DNA of 47,627 nucleotides from Hyphomicrobiales bacterium (GTDB taxonomy: Bacteria > Pseudomonadota > Alphaproteobacteria > Rhizobiales > Aestuariivirgaceae). A model generated the notes under the pieces. That model worked only from the letters and a program-made list of their open reading frames with translations, was not told where the DNA came from and ran no database searches. The stretch's first letter is position 1, and every line of letters starts with the position of its first letter. Position numbers and translations under genes: made by a program. This document shows positions 36,093 to 42,909 of this stretch, piece by piece. Location: contig JANXRO010000205.1 in assembly GCA_025356765.1 (NCBI GenBank), positions 1 to 47,627 on the forward strand, given 5' to 3'.

Positions 36093-36731
36093 TTAGTTGG
36101 ATTTTGTGCTGACCAACATTGGCTGGCGGGCAGGTTGAAGGCTTTCCCAAGCGGTTGCCGAATATTGCGATTGGCGCTTGAGAAATGTGTAGCCAGTGTT
36201 GTCCCACCGCAAAATCTCGTTGCGGCGATTGTCGAGAATGTAGTCACCTTTATCAGTGACCACAGTCAGCACGGCGTGGCCTTCTCCGGCTTCGTCTAAC
36301 ACAACGGTGATCAACAAAACGTCAGGGCTAAATCCCATGCCAACCAGATAGCGTTTTTTGAGCAACACAAAATCTTCGCAATCGCCAGCATTGGTCGGAT
36401 AAGTCCAGAAGTCGGCAGTTCCATAAAGTTCCATGTCTGACACCGGGCGAATTTTTGTCTGCACATATGTGTTCACTTGCGCAATCATGGTCCACTTTTC
36501 CGTGGTAAGGTTCAGTTTTTCCTTTGAACCGTTGGCAAAGCGACATTCATCTTGGCCGCGGCCACAAAACTTAACATAACCAACCGGTGGAAGAGTTTTG
36601 CCAAAAACGTCTGCACTGGCTTGGTTGTGGGTTGGTAAAGCGAATTTGCCAGACTGTTCAGCCTCAGCAAATTTGCTGAACGCTAAAACCATCCAAATCA
36701 CACTCAGAAACGCAACACACCGGTACAACAT
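36093..36731 (-). CDS. Periplasmic transglutaminase-like cysteine peptidase (BTLCP, family C93)
   Basis: A 212-residue protein with a signal peptide (residues 1-24, ending AEA|EQ). The catalytic triad of the bacterial transglutaminase-like cysteine proteinases is visible: Cys in NAGDCEDFVLLKK, His in GEGHAVLTVVT and Asp in YILDNRR. LapG, which releases the RTX adhesin LapA, belongs to this family, but alphaproteobacterial members are mostly uncharacterised. It sits tail-to-tail with a large RTX gene. A perfect CtrA box and a GANTC site lie within 60 bases upstream of its ATG, suggesting cell-cycle control (inference). Confidence 0.87.
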   Translation of the reverse strand: MLYRCVAFLSVIWMVLAFSKFAEAEQSGKFALPTHNQASADVFGKTLPPVGYVKFCGRGQDECRFANGSKEKLNLTTEKWTMIAQVNTYVQTKIRPVSDMELYGTADFWTYPTNAGDCEDFVLLKKRYLVGMGFSPDVLLITVVLDEAGEGHAVLTVVTDKGDYILDNRRNEILRWDNTGYTFLKRQSQYSATAWESLQPARQPMLVSTKSN

Positions 36732-36761
36732 AGTTAAAAAAATTAACCAATGATTGTGGCG

Positions 36762-36791
36762 GAGTCTACGATAGAGTTAATAGTTGGTTAA
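36762..36791 (-). promoter_or_regulatory. CtrA box plus CcrM (GANTC) site upstream of the C93 peptidase gene
   Basis: TTAA at 36777-36780 and TTAA at 36788-36791 are separated by exactly seven bases, the full CtrA consensus TTAA-N7-TTAA. Read on the minus strand it starts TTAACCA, close to the extended half-site. GAGTC, a CcrM methylation site, is at 36762-36766. Both lie between 30 and 60 bases upstream of the ATG at 36731. Confidence 0.6.
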
Positions 36792-36810
36792 CGGCGGCGG
36801 GCCGACGTTT

Positions 36811-38028
36811 TTATTGCAGGGCCTTGTCTGTCAATGTTTTGAGAAACGCGACAATTGAACTTATTTCAGCCTCTGTTAAGCGCGGCTGTTCACCTGGTTT
36901 GCGATCATAGGGAACTTCACTGGTGTTAACGTTGGCTTGCGCCGCAAGTTTTGTGTCATCAAATTTTTGTATTTTGCCGTCGGACAGTTTTGGATACCAC
37001 TGCTCTGGATTTGTATCGCGCCTGACATAGAAGGCAACCGCGTCTTTCAGGTCATTGAATTTGCCATTATGAAAATATGGCGCGGTTAATTCAATGTTGC
37101 GCAGTGTTGGAACTTTGAAAGCGCCGCAGAATGACGCAAGATCAGCGCCAGCGGGCAACAGGGTTTGCAAGCCTTCACGTTGGCACAGGCCCTCATCAAA
37201 AATAGCAGAATTTGCATTTGCTGGAATTTCAGAATTCCGGGGAACTCCCAAATTGTCGTAGGTGAAATCGGTGAACAGCCAATCTTTTGGATTTTGCGAC
37301 TTAACATCTCCAACATGACAGCTGATGCAATTTCCTTTTTGTGGGTCTTTGAAAAGCTCAAAGCCAGCCGTCTCTTGGGCTGTGAGTTGGGCTTTGCCTT
37401 GCAAATAATTATCGAACTTTGATGTGAAAGGAGCAAATGTTTCGCTGCTTTCAAATGCTGCAATGGCTGTTCCAATATTGCTCATAACGAGTGTTGCATC
37501 GCCGCCCGCGGCTTTTCCAAAAACAGATTCATATTGGGAAAAGTTTGGGCCGCTGCGCAATTTGGTGGCAATCATTTCCATGCCTGTGTTGTTCATTTCC
37601 AGGGGATTGAGTAAGGGGCCGTGAACTTGATCTGCCAGAGTGTTGGCGCGTCCGTCCCAAAAAAGGCCACCTGTTGGCGTATATTCCATCTCACCCTTTT
37701 CGTTTTTCGCGGCGGCAATCGAAAATGGTGGGCTGAATGCCATATACATAATTGTGGGCACGTTGCGGTTACCATGTTTGTCGGCCGTGCTGCCTTGCGC
37801 AACTGCTGTAACCGCAGAGCCAGAATTGCCTGTGAAGGCCAAAGTGGCTGAATGGCAAGACGCGCAAGATTGGCCGGGCGGATTTGAAAGCGATGAATCG
37901 TTGAACAAATCTTTGCCAAGCTGTTGAAGCGCAGTCAGCGGTTCTGCCGAACAGGATGTTGCGAAACAAAAAATTGCAAATGAAGCAATTTGCATGCGGA
38001 GTTTGTTTGGGTGGCGCAAAATTATCAA
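36811..38028 (-). CDS. Dihaem cytochrome c peroxidase (CcpA/MauG family)
   Basis: A protein of about 405 residues with two c-type haem sites, CASCH and CISCH, in the spacing of bacterial dihaem peroxidases. LGKDLFNDSSLS at the N-terminus and PTLRNIELTAPYFHNGKFNDL are also family signatures. It is exported (hydrophobic signal ending near SCSA|EP) and would reduce H2O2 in the periplasm with electrons from a cytochrome or cupredoxin. The start is uncertain. TTG 38028 gives a signal peptide with a basic N-region (LRHPNKLR), while ATG 37995 is the first ATG but leaves no positive charge. A long palindrome abuts the TTG, so the gene is likely regulated there. Confidence 0.88.
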   Translation of the reverse strand: MIILRHPNKLRMQIASFAIFCFATSCSAEPLTALQQLGKDLFNDSSLSNPPGQSCASCHSATLAFTGNSGSAVTAVAQGSTADKHGNRNVPTIMYMAFSPPFSIAAAKNEKGEMEYTPTGGLFWDGRANTLADQVHGPLLNPLEMNNTGMEMIATKLRSGPNFSQYESVFGKAAGGDATLVMSNIGTAIAAFESSETFAPFTSKFDNYLQGKAQLTAQETAGFELFKDPQKGNCISCHVGDVKSQNPKDWLFTDFTYDNLGVPRNSEIPANANSAIFDEGLCQREGLQTLLPAGADLASFCGAFKVPTLRNIELTAPYFHNGKFNDLKDAVAFYVRRDTNPEQWYPKLSDGKIQKFDDTKLAAQANVNTSEVPYDRKPGEQPRLTEAEISSIVAFLKTLTDKALQ

Positions 38029-38068
38029 AATCCTTATATCCGACTAATTTAGTCGTATATAAGGATTT
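38028..38068. promoter_or_regulatory. 41-bp near-perfect palindrome with an IscR/Rrf2-like core
   Basis: Two 20-bp arms (38028-38047 and 38049-38068) are mirror images with one mismatch (38040/38056) around the centre T 38048. The core is GACTAATTTAGTC at 38042-38054, flanked by ATAT on both sides. This fits the GACT-N5-AGTC heart of the E. coli IscR type 1 site. On the minus strand a TTGACC at 38078-38073 could be a -35 element, so a bound repressor would cover the promoter of the peroxidase gene. Confidence 0.6.
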
Positions 38069-38095
38069 CGAATTGGTCAAGCCTTTTAAAATAGA

Positions 38096-38121
38096 AAAGT
38101 CCGGTGTTTCCACCGGACTTT
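38096..38121 (-). terminator. Terminator hairpin downstream of ctrA
   Basis: AAAGTCCGGTG at 38096-38106 pairs perfectly with CACCGGACTTT at 38111-38121 around a TTTC loop. Read on the minus strand it is followed by TTTTCTATTTT, a good U-tract. It can end transcripts coming from ctrA, 67 bases upstream. A second hairpin, GCACGATCA (38131-38139) with TGATCGTGC (38160-38168), lies between it and the ctrA stop. Confidence 0.82.
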
Positions 38122-38187
38122 AAATCTCGAGCACGATCAACTTCATTTTTGATGTGGAGTGATCGTGCAGGGTGACCTGCAATTCTA

Positions 38188-38910
38188 TCAGGCGATCTTC
38201 AGCATCTCTTCTTCGTCCATTCCGCCCATGGAAGGTGCGCCTTCGCGCAGCACATAACCACGACCCCAAACGGTTTCGATGAAATTTTTGCCTTCTGCAG
38301 CATTGGCCAATTTCTTGCGCAGCTTACAGATAAACACGTCAATGATTTTCAACTCAGGCTCATCCATGCCGCCGTAAAGATGGTTGAGGAACATTTCTTT
38401 TGTGAGCGTTGTGCCTTTGCGTAAGGACAATAGTTCCAGCATTTGATATTCTTTGCCGGTGAGATGAACACGTTGGCCGCCCACTTCCACGGTTTTTGTA
38501 TCAAGATTGACCAGCAATTCGCCGGTGAGAATAACCGATTGAGCGTGGCCCTTGGAACGACGAACCACTGCGTGAATGCGTGCAACAAGCTCATCCTTGT
38601 GGAAGGGTTTGGTCATATAATCATCGGCACCAAAGCCCAGGCCCTTCACTTTGTCTTCAATACCAGCAAGGCCTGAAAGAATAAGGATTGGGGTGCCCAC
38701 TTTGGACACGCGCAAGGATTTCAACACTTCATAACCAGACATATCTGGCAAGTTGAGATCGAGCAGAATGATGTCGTAATCATAGAGCTTGCCCAAATCC
38801 ACGCCTTCTTCGCCAAGGTCCGTGGTGTAAACGTTGAAGCCTTCTGACTTCAGCATCAGCTCTATGCTTTGTGCTGTCGCCGTATCGTCTTCAATCAACA
38901 ATACCCGCAT
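38188..38910 (-). CDS. ctrA: Cell-cycle master response regulator CtrA
   Basis: A 240-residue OmpR-type regulator. ATG 38910 gives the classic N-terminus MRVLLIEDDTATAQSIELML. The receiver has the phosphorylated Asp in ILLDLNLPDMSG and Lys in MTKPFHKDEL. The winged-helix domain includes LTGKEYQMLELLSLRKGTTLTKEMFLNHLYGGMDEPE and the nearly invariant KIIDVFICKLRKKL. CtrA-P binds TTAA-N7-TTAA and controls flagellar, division and replication genes. The C-terminal tail is longer than a bare domain and ends EMLKIA, hydrophobic and Ala-tailed in the manner used for ClpXP turnover in Caulobacter. The upstream region has near-match CtrA boxes at 39001 and 39021. Confidence 0.97.
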   Translation of the reverse strand: MRVLLIEDDTATAQSIELMLKSEGFNVYTTDLGEEGVDLGKLYDYDIILLDLNLPDMSGYEVLKSLRVSKVGTPILILSGLAGIEDKVKGLGFGADDYMTKPFHKDELVARIHAVVRRSKGHAQSVILTGELLVNLDTKTVEVGGQRVHLTGKEYQMLELLSLRKGTTLTKEMFLNHLYGGMDEPELKIIDVFICKLRKKLANAAEGKNFIETVWGRGYVLREGAPSMGGMDEEEMLKIA

Positions 38911-39308
38911 CTTAATCCCCTTCATCTTTCGATTCCGATCAATGCGGAATCTTTCATTCACTTCGCAGCTGAACAGACTACGAAAAATTAACCCTGATCA
39001 TTAAGATACGCTTAGAAAGGTTAACAAAACCTAAGCTGAAAACACACATTTTTAATAAGTACACCACTACCTATGGTAGGTTTTCAGAAAATACCGCTAT
39101 ATCTTGTGGTTGGTTGCTTTAACGATTTGAACTTAAACAAAACACCGACAAACAAGAGCAAGTTTACTTGGTCTTAAACCCGTTCGTTCATCATGCAGAG
39201 CAAGCGAACGATTTCCAACACCTAGTTGATTCGGGGAATCGTGAACAGAGTCGTTAATTGAGTAAGGGCGAATGTTTCGCCAAGTAAGTAGCGTTGAGTG
39301 AGGTTATG
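38911..39308. promoter_or_regulatory. Regulatory region between the divergent ctrA and fliJ-like genes
   Basis: About 400 bases without a gene. On the ctrA side there are two near-match CtrA boxes, TTAA-N7-TTAG at 39001-39015 and TTAA-N7-TAAG at 39021-39035, and GANTC sites at 38931-38935 and 38947-38951. On the fliJ-like side three GANTC sites occur within 25 bases: 39228-39232, 39236-39240 and 39248-39252. A CGTTCG/CGAACG inverted repeat lies at 39181-39210. This density of cell-cycle signals suggests control by CtrA and by CcrM/GcrA. Confidence 0.5.
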
Positions 39309-39704
39309 ATGCGTTCAAGAGAAAGTCTTTTAAGGCTGAACCGTTTTCGGGTTGAAGATTGTCGCCGACAAGTTGCCGATATGGATTTGATGATTCAAGA
39401 TTTGATGCGAAAGCATGATGATCTTGATAACCATGTGAAGTTCGAAGAACAACGAACTGGCGTTACTGATCCCAACAATGTGAACTATTCCATGGCCGCC
39501 AAATCTGTTCGCACGCGCCGTGATAATATTTTAAAAACCGTTGGTGAATTGCGCGATCAACATGAAGCGATGATTGAACGCCTGAAAGATGCTGAAGCCG
39601 ATTTGCGCAAAATTGAAATGTTGGTGGAAAAAGAAACACCAGCCGTAAAATCGCCGATTGTTGCCGCACCCGCTATGATGGCTGGTGTTGTGATGGCACG
39701 CTAG
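39309..39704 (+). CDS. fliJ: FliJ-like coiled-coil protein
   Basis: A 131-residue protein, nearly all alpha-helical, with long heptad stretches (LLRLNRFRVEDCRRQVADMDLM and later RDNILKTVGELRDQHEAMIERL), resembling the flagellar export chaperone FliJ. ATG 39309 is chosen over ATG 39306 and TTG 39294 because GAGG at 39300-39303 is then five bases away. The last 25 residues are hydrophobic and Ala/Val-rich, which is unusual for FliJ. Its place next to ctrA is, as I recall, common in Hyphomicrobiales, but no other flagellar gene is seen here. The assignment rests on size, coiled coil and position. Confidence 0.6.
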   Translation: MRSRESLLRLNRFRVEDCRRQVADMDLMIQDLMRKHDDLDNHVKFEEQRTGVTDPNNVNYSMAAKSVRTRRDNILKTVGELRDQHEAMIERLKDAEADLRKIEMLVEKETPAVKSPIVAAPAMMAGVVMAR

Positions 39705-39728
39705 TTGCCCACACGAGATTGAATTCAA

Positions 39729-39763
39729 GGCTCACGCTTTTGGTGCGTGGGCCTTTAGTTTTT
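39729..39763 (+). terminator. Terminator of the fliJ-like gene
   Basis: GGCTCACGC at 39729-39737 pairs with GCGTGGGCC at 39745-39753 (one T-G pair), followed by TTTAGTTTTT. The hairpin lies inside the 3' end of the converging sulfotransferase-like gene, so coding and termination signals overlap. Confidence 0.75.
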
Positions 39764-40451
39764 CGTAGTAGGGCAGGGCCTGGTCGGCAATCTTTTGCAA
39801 GGCAATTGGCAATTCTATTTTTTTTGAAATGGGCGCATCAAACTGCATTGAGCCCCACGCGGCATTATACCAATGCGTTGCCCAAATGCCGTCAAAGGGT
39901 TTTGGGCCTTTAGGCCAGCTTAACATCGTATCTTGAAAAGATATGCCCAAAGCATGGCACAGATGTTCAAAACTTTTGCGTGGGTTTGCAAGATGAAAAT
40001 CTGCGTCAACAACTGGCGGCGCAGAGCCTAAGTGATTTGCGACCAGATCGAATATTTCTGCCTGCTCTAAAAATCCAATCGCGTGCAATGAAACTTCATC
40101 GTGTTTTTTAGCATAGCTGGCCAGAACTTTCTCAGGTGAACGAATGAGAAAAGCGTTTTGAAGTTTTAAAATAAATCCGCGATCAAACTGTGGCAGCATG
40201 TGATGGGTCATGTGCTTTTGATAGAAAATGGGTTTGGCAGCAGGTGCTGTGCAGATGGTTTCAACCTTGTGCCAATCACATTCCATGGCGCCTAATATTT
40301 CTTCGCGCATGGGGTGGGCAAGGCCTGTGGTTTTTAAATATGCGCCGTAAAACGGTTCGTCCCATGCCACGCAATCGGAACGATTCCCAAAAGCATACAT
40401 CATGGCCGTGGAGATGTTGCGGGGGCCAGACCACATGGCAATGTTTGTCAT
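39732..40451 (-). CDS. Sulfotransferase-like P-loop protein
   Basis: A 239-residue cytosolic protein. The N-terminal WSGPRNISTAMMYAF matches the 5'-phosphosulfate-binding loop of PAPS sulfotransferases, and FLIRSPEKVLASY matches their 3'-phosphate-binding region with conserved Arg and Ser. The C-terminal half is less typical. Its start overlaps the stop of the aminotransferase gene by four bases (40448-40451), so the two are translationally coupled. A sulfo-donor role would use PAPS and give PAP, which CysQ (30628-31407) removes. The acceptor is unknown. Plant proteins annotated as branched-chain-aminotransferase-like carry, as I recall, these same two domains in one chain. Confidence 0.7.
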   Translation of the reverse strand: MTNIAMWSGPRNISTAMMYAFGNRSDCVAWDEPFYGAYLKTTGLAHPMREEILGAMECDWHKVETICTAPAAKPIFYQKHMTHHMLPQFDRGFILKLQNAFLIRSPEKVLASYAKKHDEVSLHAIGFLEQAEIFDLVANHLGSAPPVVDADFHLANPRKSFEHLCHALGISFQDTMLSWPKGPKPFDGIWATHWYNAAWGSMQFDAPISKKIELPIALQKIADQALPYYEKLKAHAPKA

Positions 40452-41398
40452 AGACTGCGTGTCGCCTCTGCTTTTGCCAATTTTTTATAAGCCTCGCTCA
40501 AGCGCATCGTGATTGGCCCGGCCCCGACCCATTCCTCAGTTGACATGGGGTGCCGCACGGGTCTGCCATCAATGATGCGCACCGGCGTTGCGCCTGCAAA
40601 AGTGCCAGTTACAAAGGCTTCATCTGCGCCGTAAACATCATAAAGCGAGAACTGCCTTTCGAAAACGGGAATTGAAAGCTCTGTACACAGACGAATTATC
40701 ACGCTGCGGGTAATGCCCGGAATGCAATATTGCCCGCTTGATGTCCAGACTTGGCCGCGCCGAACAATAAAGAAATGTGTTGAATTACACGTCGCCACAA
40801 AGCCCAGCGGGTCTAACATCAGGGCTTCATCAGCACCTGCATTTGCAGCCTGAATACAAGCGGTTATGCAGTTTAGTTTAGAATGTGAATTAAGTTTTTG
40901 ATCTTGCACATCTGGCGCACCTCGGCGGACGTTCACCGTGTGCAAACTAAGCCCGCGAGTCATTTGATCAGCGCTTGGTTGTTTATATTCAGGAATAATC
41001 ACAATTGTTGCTGGCGAGATCGTTACACGTGGATCTTGATAGGGCGTTGATTTTACACCGCGCGTTACCATCAGCCTAATGTGCACGCCATCATGCATGG
41101 CATTTGCATCAATGCAATCAAACAGGCGCTTCACCAATTCATTTGGTGTGAGGCCAATATCCATGAAGATTGCTTTGGCACCTTCATAAAGCCTTTCGAT
41201 GTGTTGATACAAAAACGGCACACCGCCGTTCACCAAACGCAACCCTTCCCACACGCCATCACCTAAAATGAAGCCTGAATCAAAAACCGAAACCATGGCT
41301 TTTTCGCGCGGCAAATTTTTGCCATTGACCGAAATCAAAATCGACGCGTTGCGTGGGTTTTGGGAAATATCGTGAAGCGATTGTGAAGTGTTTTGCAT
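40448..41398 (-). CDS. Class IV PLP-dependent aminotransferase (BCAT/D-amino-acid transaminase-like)
   Basis: A 316-residue fold-type IV aminotransferase. Family features are VSVFDSGFILGDGVWEGLRL at the N-terminus, the catalytic Lys in LNSHSKLNCI, and GADEALMLDPLGFVATCNSTHFFIV with the cofactor-binding loop. The usual BCAT Glu before the loop (typically G.v.E.s..N.F) is Ala-Thr here, and the SHSKLN context differs from ilvE, so substrate choice probably differs from branched-chain amino acids. Its tight overlap with the sulfotransferase-like gene suggests a shared pathway. IlvE-type activity cannot be excluded. Confidence 0.8.
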   Translation of the reverse strand: MQNTSQSLHDISQNPRNASILISVNGKNLPREKAMVSVFDSGFILGDGVWEGLRLVNGGVPFLYQHIERLYEGAKAIFMDIGLTPNELVKRLFDCIDANAMHDGVHIRLMVTRGVKSTPYQDPRVTISPATIVIIPEYKQPSADQMTRGLSLHTVNVRRGAPDVQDQKLNSHSKLNCITACIQAANAGADEALMLDPLGFVATCNSTHFFIVRRGQVWTSSGQYCIPGITRSVIIRLCTELSIPVFERQFSLYDVYGADEAFVTGTFAGATPVRIIDGRPVRHPMSTEEWVGAGPITMRLSEAYKKLAKAEATRSL

Positions 41399-41464
41399 GG
41401 CCCTTTATGCGATGACAAAAGAAAAGATGAAAGGGGCATTGTGTCTGAGTTCAGTACTCGATAT

Positions 41465-41635
41465 TCTTCATTAGGTAAGGTGCCGGTGAGAGCTGGAGAA
41501 TCGGGAATGCGATGAAAAATCGCAACGTGCCCAACGCTGTAAGGTGGACGATGCAACGATTGCCACTTGCCAATATCGGCAGGGAAGGTGTTGCAAAGGT
41601 TGAAGCCGAAGTCAGAAGACCGGCCTTGCATCATA
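41465..41635 (+). promoter_or_regulatory. Cobalamin (B12) riboswitch
   Basis: The 285-base gap before bluB has the ordered motifs of the cobalamin aptamer: AGGTAAGGTGCCGG near 41472, GGGAATGCGATGAAAAATC, a CCCAACGCTGTAA-type segment near 41535, CCACT near 41560, and the B12 box AAGTCAGAAGACCGGCC at 41609-41625. It lies directly upstream of a B12-pathway gene in the same direction and should switch bluB off when adenosylcobalamin is plentiful. Confidence 0.88.
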
Positions 41636-41683
41636 GTTTTTGCGCGTGGAAGCGCTGAAGCGTTGTGATGTGAGGGGATGAAA

Positions 41684-42382
41684 ATGCTTGACCAAAACTC
41701 AAGTTTGGCGCCAGCAGGGCCGTTTAGTGCCGAAGAGCAGGCGGCGGTTTACCGTGCAATTTATACGCGCCGTGATGTGCGCAGCCAGTTTTTGCCAAGG
41801 CCTGTTGAGCCGGATGTTCTGAACAGGCTTTTAACTGCGGCCCATCATGCTCCGTCAGTTGGTTTCATGCAGCCATGGAACTTTATTGTTATTCGAGATG
41901 GGGAAACCAGAAGCCGAATTAGATTTGCCTTTGAAAATTCAAATGCAGAAGCGGCCACAATGTTCGAGGGCGAGCGGCGCACACTTTATAGTTCTTTGAA
42001 ACTTGAGGGCATTGCCAGTGCGCCAATCAATCTTTGCATCACTTGTGATCGTGAACGCGGTGGCCCTGTTGTTTTGGGCCGCACCCATAACCGCGACACT
42101 GACCTTTATTCCACAGTCTGTGCTGTTCAAAATCTTATGCTTGCCGCGCGGGCAGAGGGAATTGGCGTAGGCTGGGTGAGCATTTTCAAAGACGATGTTT
42201 TGCGAACGATATTGAATTTGCCCGATCATGTGGTGCCGGTTGCTTATTTGTGTATTGGCTACGTTGCCGAACTTTATACTAAGCCAGAACTTGAAACGAA
42301 GGGCTGGGCCAAACGTGCGGAATTAAAATCGCTAATTTTTGAAAATGGCTGGGGAAAGCAGCCGTCTGACCAGGCTTGTTGA
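41684..42382 (+). CDS. bluB: 5,6-dimethylbenzimidazole synthase BluB
   Basis: A 232-residue flavin enzyme of the nitroreductase fold that breaks down FMNH2 with oxygen to make dimethylbenzimidazole, the lower ligand of vitamin B12. Landmarks are YRAIYTRRDVRSQFLP, AAHHAPSVGFMQPWNFIVI, GRTHNRDTDLYSTVCAVQN (with the catalytic-region Asp) and GIGVGWVSIF. ATG 41684 is preferred because GAGGGG ends six bases before it; ATG 41678 abuts that site. The riboswitch upstream confirms the pathway. It is followed by a terminator. Confidence 0.95.
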   Translation: MLDQNSSLAPAGPFSAEEQAAVYRAIYTRRDVRSQFLPRPVEPDVLNRLLTAAHHAPSVGFMQPWNFIVIRDGETRSRIRFAFENSNAEAATMFEGERRTLYSSLKLEGIASAPINLCITCDRERGGPVVLGRTHNRDTDLYSTVCAVQNLMLAARAEGIGVGWVSIFKDDVLRTILNLPDHVVPVAYLCIGYVAELYTKPELETKGWAKRAELKSLIFENGWGKQPSDQAC

Positions 42383-42396
42383 TTGAGATCCAAAAC

Positions 42397-42426
42397 AAAA
42401 AACGCGAAGCTTTCGCATCGCGTTTT
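42397..42426. terminator. Bidirectional terminator between bluB and sciP
   Basis: AAAACGCGA at 42399-42407 pairs with TCGCGTTTT at 42418-42426. An inner GCGAA/TTCGC alternative stem shares the same bases. A- and T-rich flanks on both sides let it end bluB (+) and sciP (-) transcripts. Confidence 0.75.
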
Positions 42427-42444
42427 CTGAATATCAAAACTTGA

Positions 42445-42720
42445 CTAGTGTCGGTATTGTTGAATGCGCGTGGTGCGCAAGCCAGCAAGGCCGTGTTTTT
42501 CAATCGAACGCTGCCAGCCCAGATATTCTTCAACTGTTAGGGTATAACGGCTGCACGCCTCTTCGAGAGACAGTAAACCGCCCCGGACGGCAGCAACAAC
42601 TTCCGCTTTGCGTCGGATAACCCAGCGATGGGATCCTGGCGGCGGAAGATCGGCTATCGTCAAGGGACTGCCATCGGGCCCGATGACGTAATTGACGCGT
42701 GGACGCAACTGACCATTCAT
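42445..42720 (-). CDS. sciP: SciP, small inhibitor of CtrA-dependent transcription (DUF1153)
   Basis: A 91-residue helix-turn-helix protein that binds CtrA at promoters and blocks activation in the early swarmer phase. ATG 42720 gives the family length and N-terminus (MNGQLRPRVNYVIGPDG). The almost invariant parts SPLTIADLPPPGSHRWV, RKAEVVAAVRGGLLSLEEA and GLAGLRTTRIQQYRH are all present. The frame is open upstream to 42777 but outside the family alignment. A near-match CtrA box (TTAA-N7-CTAA, 42794-42808) lies 74 bases upstream, consistent with the known CtrA activation of sciP. Confidence 0.96.
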   Translation of the reverse strand: MNGQLRPRVNYVIGPDGSPLTIADLPPPGSHRWVIRRKAEVVAAVRGGLLSLEEACSRYTLTVEEYLGWQRSIEKHGLAGLRTTRIQQYRH

Positions 42721-42909
42721 ATACGCATACTCACAAACTGACCTTGAGAAGGGCAAAGGCCCCTCGCACAATCTCAACTTGCCATCAGACCCTTTAAGAA
42801 TGAGCTAAATGGAAATGAACAAATTGCAAAGACTTGTGCGTTTATGCCTCAATTCGATACAAAAGCGGGGGTGCTTGAAAGATTTTTGTAAAAAGCCCAT
42901 GTGAAGCCC

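Noticed and set aside
32308..36731. A full LapA/LapG/LapD adhesin system
   Set aside because: The RTX protein has no N-terminal retention module, and no LapD or type I secretion genes are in the window. Only the family relation of the peptidase stands.
36734..36746. Second TTAA pair next to the C93 peptidase start as another CtrA box
   Set aside because: The spacer is five bases and the motif abuts the start codon.
38988..39004. TTAA-N9-TTAA upstream of ctrA as a CtrA box
   Set aside because: The spacing is nine, not seven. The neighbouring one-mismatch N7 sites are better candidates.
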